64,000 bases of DNA from Microbacterium album (GTDB taxonomy: Bacteria; Actinomycetota; Actinomycetes; Actinomycetales; Microbacteriaceae): positions 1 through 64,000 of the forward strand of contig NZ_BMJY01000006.1 in assembly GCF_014643695.1 (NCBI RefSeq). The letters are read 5' to 3'. The translations under genes and the position numbers were made by a program. How positions within the stretch are numbered: position 1 is the first letter of the stretch; each line of letters opens with the position of its first letter. This document shows positions 61,030 to 64,000 of this stretch, in pieces. The notes under the pieces were generated by a model that was given only the letters and a program-made list of their open reading frames with translations, was not told the origin of the DNA and searched no databases.

Positions 61030-61106
61030 GACGCGCATCGATCCTGCGATATCGCGAGGTCGCACAGCGTTTTCACACCCGAGCTCACCCTCATGCCGGA
61101 ACCTTC

Positions 61107-62045
61107 TCACACCTGGGGGGCGTGCGTCTCGATCGCGACGATCCCGGATCCGGGGTTGGTCGCCGACACGTGCGCGACGCTGAACGCGCCCGTTTCGAGC
61201 GCCGCCGCGCTGGACAGATAGGAGCCGGGCATGGTGCCGGTCGCGAGGGCGAGCTCCGACAGGATCTCCGGGAGCACGGGCCCGTGGCTGCACAGCACGG
61301 CCGGCTTGCCCGCGCGGACGCGCCTGCCGACGACCGCCCGGACGTCGGCGGATCCGTCCTCCCACGCGTCCTGGCTGATGAGGTCGGTCTCGTCGATCCG
61401 GCGACCGAGGGCCTTCGCGAGCGGCGTGACGGTCTTGACGCACCGCACCGCGGAGCTGGACACGATCCGGCGCACGCCGAAGGCGCGCAGCGCGCCCACG
61501 ATGGCCTTCGCCTGCTCCTTCCCGCGCGGCAGCAGCGGGCGGCTCGCGTCCGAGCCGTCCCATTCGTCGCGCGGCACGGCCTTGCCGTGGCGCAGCGCGA
61601 TGACAGGGAACGTCTCACGGATGCCGTCGTCGACGAGACGCAGGAACTGATCCAGGATCTCCCTGTCGACGGGATAGCTCAGTCGGGCGCGGGCCTTCTT
61701 CGCGCTGACCCACTCGACCGCCGCGATCTCGCCGTTCGGCACGAACCCGCTCGCGCGGATCGCGTCGTCCGTCGCGTGCGCGGCCCAGTAGTGCACGACC
61801 TTCTCGCGCCCGCTCGGCAGCACGTAGCGGGAGACCCCGAGCGGCGCTCCGAGCGGCGTGCGGATCCCCGTCTCCTCGAGGATCTCCCGCGCGGCGGTCT
61901 CCGCGAGCATCTCGCCCGGATCGACCTTCCCCTTGGGCAGGGTGACGTCGCGGTACTTGGTCCGGTGCACCAGCAGCACGTGCACCTTCCCGGCGGCGAG
62001 CCGCCAGACGACACCGCCCGCGGCGTAGACGGCCCTCTCCGTCAT
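61107..62045 (-). CDS. NUDIX hydrolase-histidine phosphatase fusion (MutT1-like)
   Basis: 312 residues. The N-terminal NUDIX domain (about 1-140) has the box [20 protein letters not shown] followed by TGI. The C-terminal histidine-phosphatase domain (about 145-310) begins [15 protein letters not shown] (RHG motif) with a later [12 protein letters not shown]. This is the layout of mycobacterial MutT1, which degrades 8-oxo-(d)GTP and diadenosine polyphosphates. Start overlaps the ppk stop (ATGA), the same ppk-mutT1 pairing as in mycobacteria. Confidence 0.9.
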   Translation of the reverse strand: MTERAVYAAGGVVWRLAAGKVHVLLVHRTKYRDVTLPKGKVDPGEMLAETAAREILEETGIRTPLGAPLGVSRYVLPSGREKVVHYWAAHATDDAIRASGFVPNGEIAAVEWVSAKKARARLSYPVDREILDQFLRLVDDGIRETFPVIALRHGKAVPRDEWDGSDASRPLLPRGKEQAKAIVGALRAFGVRRIVSSSAVRCVKTVTPLAKALGRRIDETDLISQDAWEDGSADVRAVVGRRVRAGKPAVLCSHGPVLPEILSELALATGTMPGSYLSSAAALETGAFSVAHVSATNPGSGIVAIETHAPQV

Positions 62046-64000
62046 CGGCTGACGCGCGACTGGCGGCGACGCCGGACCGTGCTCATCGTGCGGTCCTGCA
62101 GGTCCACCAGCGGCTTGCCCTTCTCGTCGACGCTGTGACGCGTCCACACTCCGTCCGCCCCGAGGTGCCACGAGCTCGTCCCCGGGTCCATCGCGAGGTC
62201 GAACAGCGCGATGAGCTCCTTGATGTGCTTCGGCGCGCCGACGCGCACGAGCGCCTCGACGCGGCGGTCGAGGTTGCGGTGCATCATGTCGGCGCTGCCG
62301 ATGTACACCTCGGGGGAGCCGTCGTTCTCGAACGCGAAGATGCGCGAGTGCTCCAGATAGCGGCCCAGGATGGAGCGCACCGTGATGTTGTCGCTGACGC
62401 CCTGGAGATCCGTGCGCAGCGAGCAGATGCCGCGCACCCAGACGTCCACCTTCACGCCGTCGCGGCTGGCGCGGTAGAGCGCGTCGATGATCTGCTCGTC
62501 GACCATCGAGTTGACCTTGATGCGCACGCGGGCGGGCTTGCCGGCGAGTGCGTGGCGGCGCTCACGCTCGATGAGCCGCAGCAGGCCCTTGCGCAGGTGC
62601 AGCGGCGCGACGAGGAGGCGCTTGAACTTCTTCTCGATCGCGTAACCGCTCAGCTCGTTGAACAGGCGGGTCAGGTCGCGACCGACCTGGGCGTCGGTCG
62701 TGAACAGGCCCAGGTCCTCGTACAGCCGGCTCGTCTTGGGGTTGTAGTTGCCGGTGCCGACGTGGCTGTAGTGGCGCAGCTCGCCCTTCTCCTCGCGGAT
62801 CACGAGCGCGAGCTTGCAGTGCGTCTTCAGTCCGACGAGGCCGTACACGACGTGCACGCCGGCCTTCTCGAGCTTGCGCGCCCACACGATGTTGTTGGCC
62901 TCGTCGAAGCGCGCCTTCACCTCCACGAGGGCGAGCACCTGCTTGCCGGCCTCGGCCGCGTCGATGAGCGCCTGCACGATGGGGCTGTCGCCCGAGGTGC
63001 GATACAGCGTCTGCTTGATGGCGAGCACGTGTGGGTCCTTCGCGGCCTGCTCGAGGAAGGCCTGGACGCTCGTCGCGAACGACTCGTAGGGGTGGTGCAC
63101 CAGGACGTCGCCCTTGCGGATCGCCGCGAAGATGTCGGCGCGGCTGCTGCTGCTCTGCTCCGGCGACTGGAACGCCACGGCCGTGGTCGGCACGTGCGGC
63201 GGGTAGCGCAGCTCCGGGCGATCGAGGCGCGCGAGATCGAACAGGGCGCGCAGGTCGAGCGGGCCGGGCAGGCGGTACACCTCCTGCTCGGTGATGTCGA
63301 GCTCCTTCAGGAGGAGCTCGAGCGTCACGTCGTCCATGTCGTCGGTGATCTCGAGACGGATGGGCGGGCCGAAGCGCCGCCGCAGCAACTCGGCCTCGAG
63401 TGCCTGGATGAGGTTCTCGGTCTCGTCCTCCTCGATGACCATGTCCTCGTTCCGGGTGAGGCGGAACGCGTGGTGGTCGAGAACCTCCATGCCCGGGAAC
63501 AGATCGTCCAGGTGCTGCGCGATGAGCTCTTCGAGGGGCAGGTAGCGCACGCGGCCGCCGCGGTTGGACCCCGGCACCTCGACGAAGCGGGGGAGCATCG
63601 GCGGGACCTTCAGTCGCGCGAACTCCTGTCGGCCGGTGCGCGCGTTGCGGATGCGGATCGCGAGGTTCAGGGACAGACCGGAGATGTACGGGAATGGATG
63701 CGCCGGGTCCACCGCGAGCGGCATGAGCACCGGGAAGACCTTGGCCTGGAAGTACTCGTAGAGCACCGCGCACTCGTCCGGGCTCATGGACGACCAGCCG
63801 ACGACCTCGATGCCGGCGTCCGCGAGCGCGGGGCGCACCTGCTCGTTCCACGCCGCGGCGTGACGCAGCTGCAGCGCGTGAGCCTCGGACGAGATGCTCG
63901 CGAGCACCTCCGCGGGCGGGCGCCCGACGTTGGTCGGCACGGCGAGGCCCGTGACGATGCGGCGCTTGAGACCCGCGACGCGCACCATGAAGAACTCGTC
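62042..64000 (-). CDS. ppk: Polyphosphate kinase 1, N terminus beyond the window
   Basis: Polymerises the terminal phosphate of ATP into polyphosphate. 652 residues are visible; the frame is open through 64000 ([14 protein letters not shown]), so roughly the first 70-90 residues are missing. Motifs: [34 protein letters not shown], the catalytic His in [34 protein letters not shown] (second His) and [17 protein letters not shown]. It heads an operon with the MutT1-like gene and is near pst, consistent with phosphate homeostasis. Confidence 0.95.
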   Translation of the reverse strand, partial: DEFFMVRVAGLKRRIVTGLAVPTNVGRPPAEVLASISSEAHALQLRHAAAWNEQVRPALADAGIEVVGWSSMSPDECAVLYEYFQAKVFPVLMPLAVDPAHPFPYISGLSLNLAIRIRNARTGRQEFARLKVPPMLPRFVEVPGSNRGGRVRYLPLEELIAQHLDDLFPGMEVLDHHAFRLTRNEDMVIEEDETENLIQALEAELLRRRFGPPIRLEITDDMDDVTLELLLKELDITEQEVYRLPGPLDLRALFDLARLDRPELRYPPHVPTTAVAFQSPEQSSSSRADIFAAIRKGDVLVHHPYESFATSVQAFLEQAAKDPHVLAIKQTLYRTSGDSPIVQALIDAAEAGKQVLALVEVKARFDEANNIVWARKLEKAGVHVVYGLVGLKTHCKLALVIREEKGELRHYSHVGTGNYNPKTSRLYEDLGLFTTDAQVGRDLTRLFNELSGYAIEKKFKRLLVAPLHLRKGLLRLIERERRHALAGKPARVRIKVNSMVDEQIIDALYRASRDGVKVDVWVRGICSLRTDLQGVSDNITVRSILGRYLEHSRIFAFENDGSPEVYIGSADMMHRNLDRRVEALVRVGAPKHIKELIALFDLAMDPGTSSWHLGADGVWTRHSVDEKGKPLVDLQDRTMSTVRRRRQSRVSR

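Overview
The window is chromosomal DNA of a high-G+C actinobacterium, most likely Microbacteriaceae (Microbacterium-like). The signs are about 70% G+C coding, frequent GTG/TTG starts, 4-bp start/stop overlaps inside operons, many leaderless promoters (a TANNNT -10 box 6-8 nt before the start codon), and gene blocks familiar from actinobacteria: acs / Flp-Tad pilus / topA-tmk-holB, ppk-mutT1 type hydrolase, pstSCAB and a DUF58-MoxR-transglutaminase cluster. This placement is inference from content; no rRNA is present.

Layout. (1) 1-2.5 kb is accessory DNA. The left edge is the end of an IS3-family (IS6110-like) element, which supplies the stop codon of hipA. Then come hipB and its operator repeats, a 26-nt tRNA-Ser 3' fragment that looks like an attachment-site scar, and a ParD antitoxin cut off a few tens of bases before it. 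(2) 2.5-7.1 kb: transglutaminase / DUF58 / MoxR operon. (3) 7.2-15.3 kb: 4.5S SRP RNA, pta-ackA, a beta-phosphoglucomutase-like HAD enzyme with a GH65 phosphorylase, and a sulfurtransferase. (4) 15.3-27.8 kb: dnaX, recR, EamA transporter, aspartate kinase and aspartate-semialdehyde dehydrogenase, mqo, tdk, galE. (5) 27.9-35.1 kb: tRNA-Pro, an ArsR/SRPBCC pair, VOC and PepSY proteins, a phosphoesterase with a bifunctional penicillin-binding protein, RidA. (6) 35.2-47.7 kb: acs, a compact Flp/Tad pilus cluster, topA-tmk, an orphan secreted protein, holB and a lipoprotein hydrolase. (7) 47.8-52.9 kb: tRNA-Thr, rhodanese, nicotinamidase, PEP-mutase-family enzyme, an ECF42-type sigma factor with its DGPF partner and a candidate autoregulated promoter, tRNA-Lys. 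(8) 53-56.7 kb: a resistance-type ABC-F gene behind a leader peptide and terminator, an uncharacterised protein, a candidate 85-nt structured RNA on the minus strand, and an aminodeoxychorismate-lyase-like gene. (9) 56.7-64 kb: pstB, pstA, pstC, pstS under a PhoP-type box, then a NUDIX/histidine-phosphatase protein and ppk (cut by the window end).

The strongest unexpected signals are three. The ABC-F attenuator at 54.76-54.84 kb has a 15-codon leader peptide containing Met-Arg-Ile-Arg, whose stop codon lies in the loop of a terminator hairpin. The free-standing RNA at 55,584-55,668 (minus) is closed by a 12-bp stem, with a -10 box at one end and U5 at the other. The third is the IS / HipBA / tRNA-scar / truncated ParD junction on the left. 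A set of nested intergenic inverted repeats, two sharing a GCGGANATCTGCAC core, recurs across the window.
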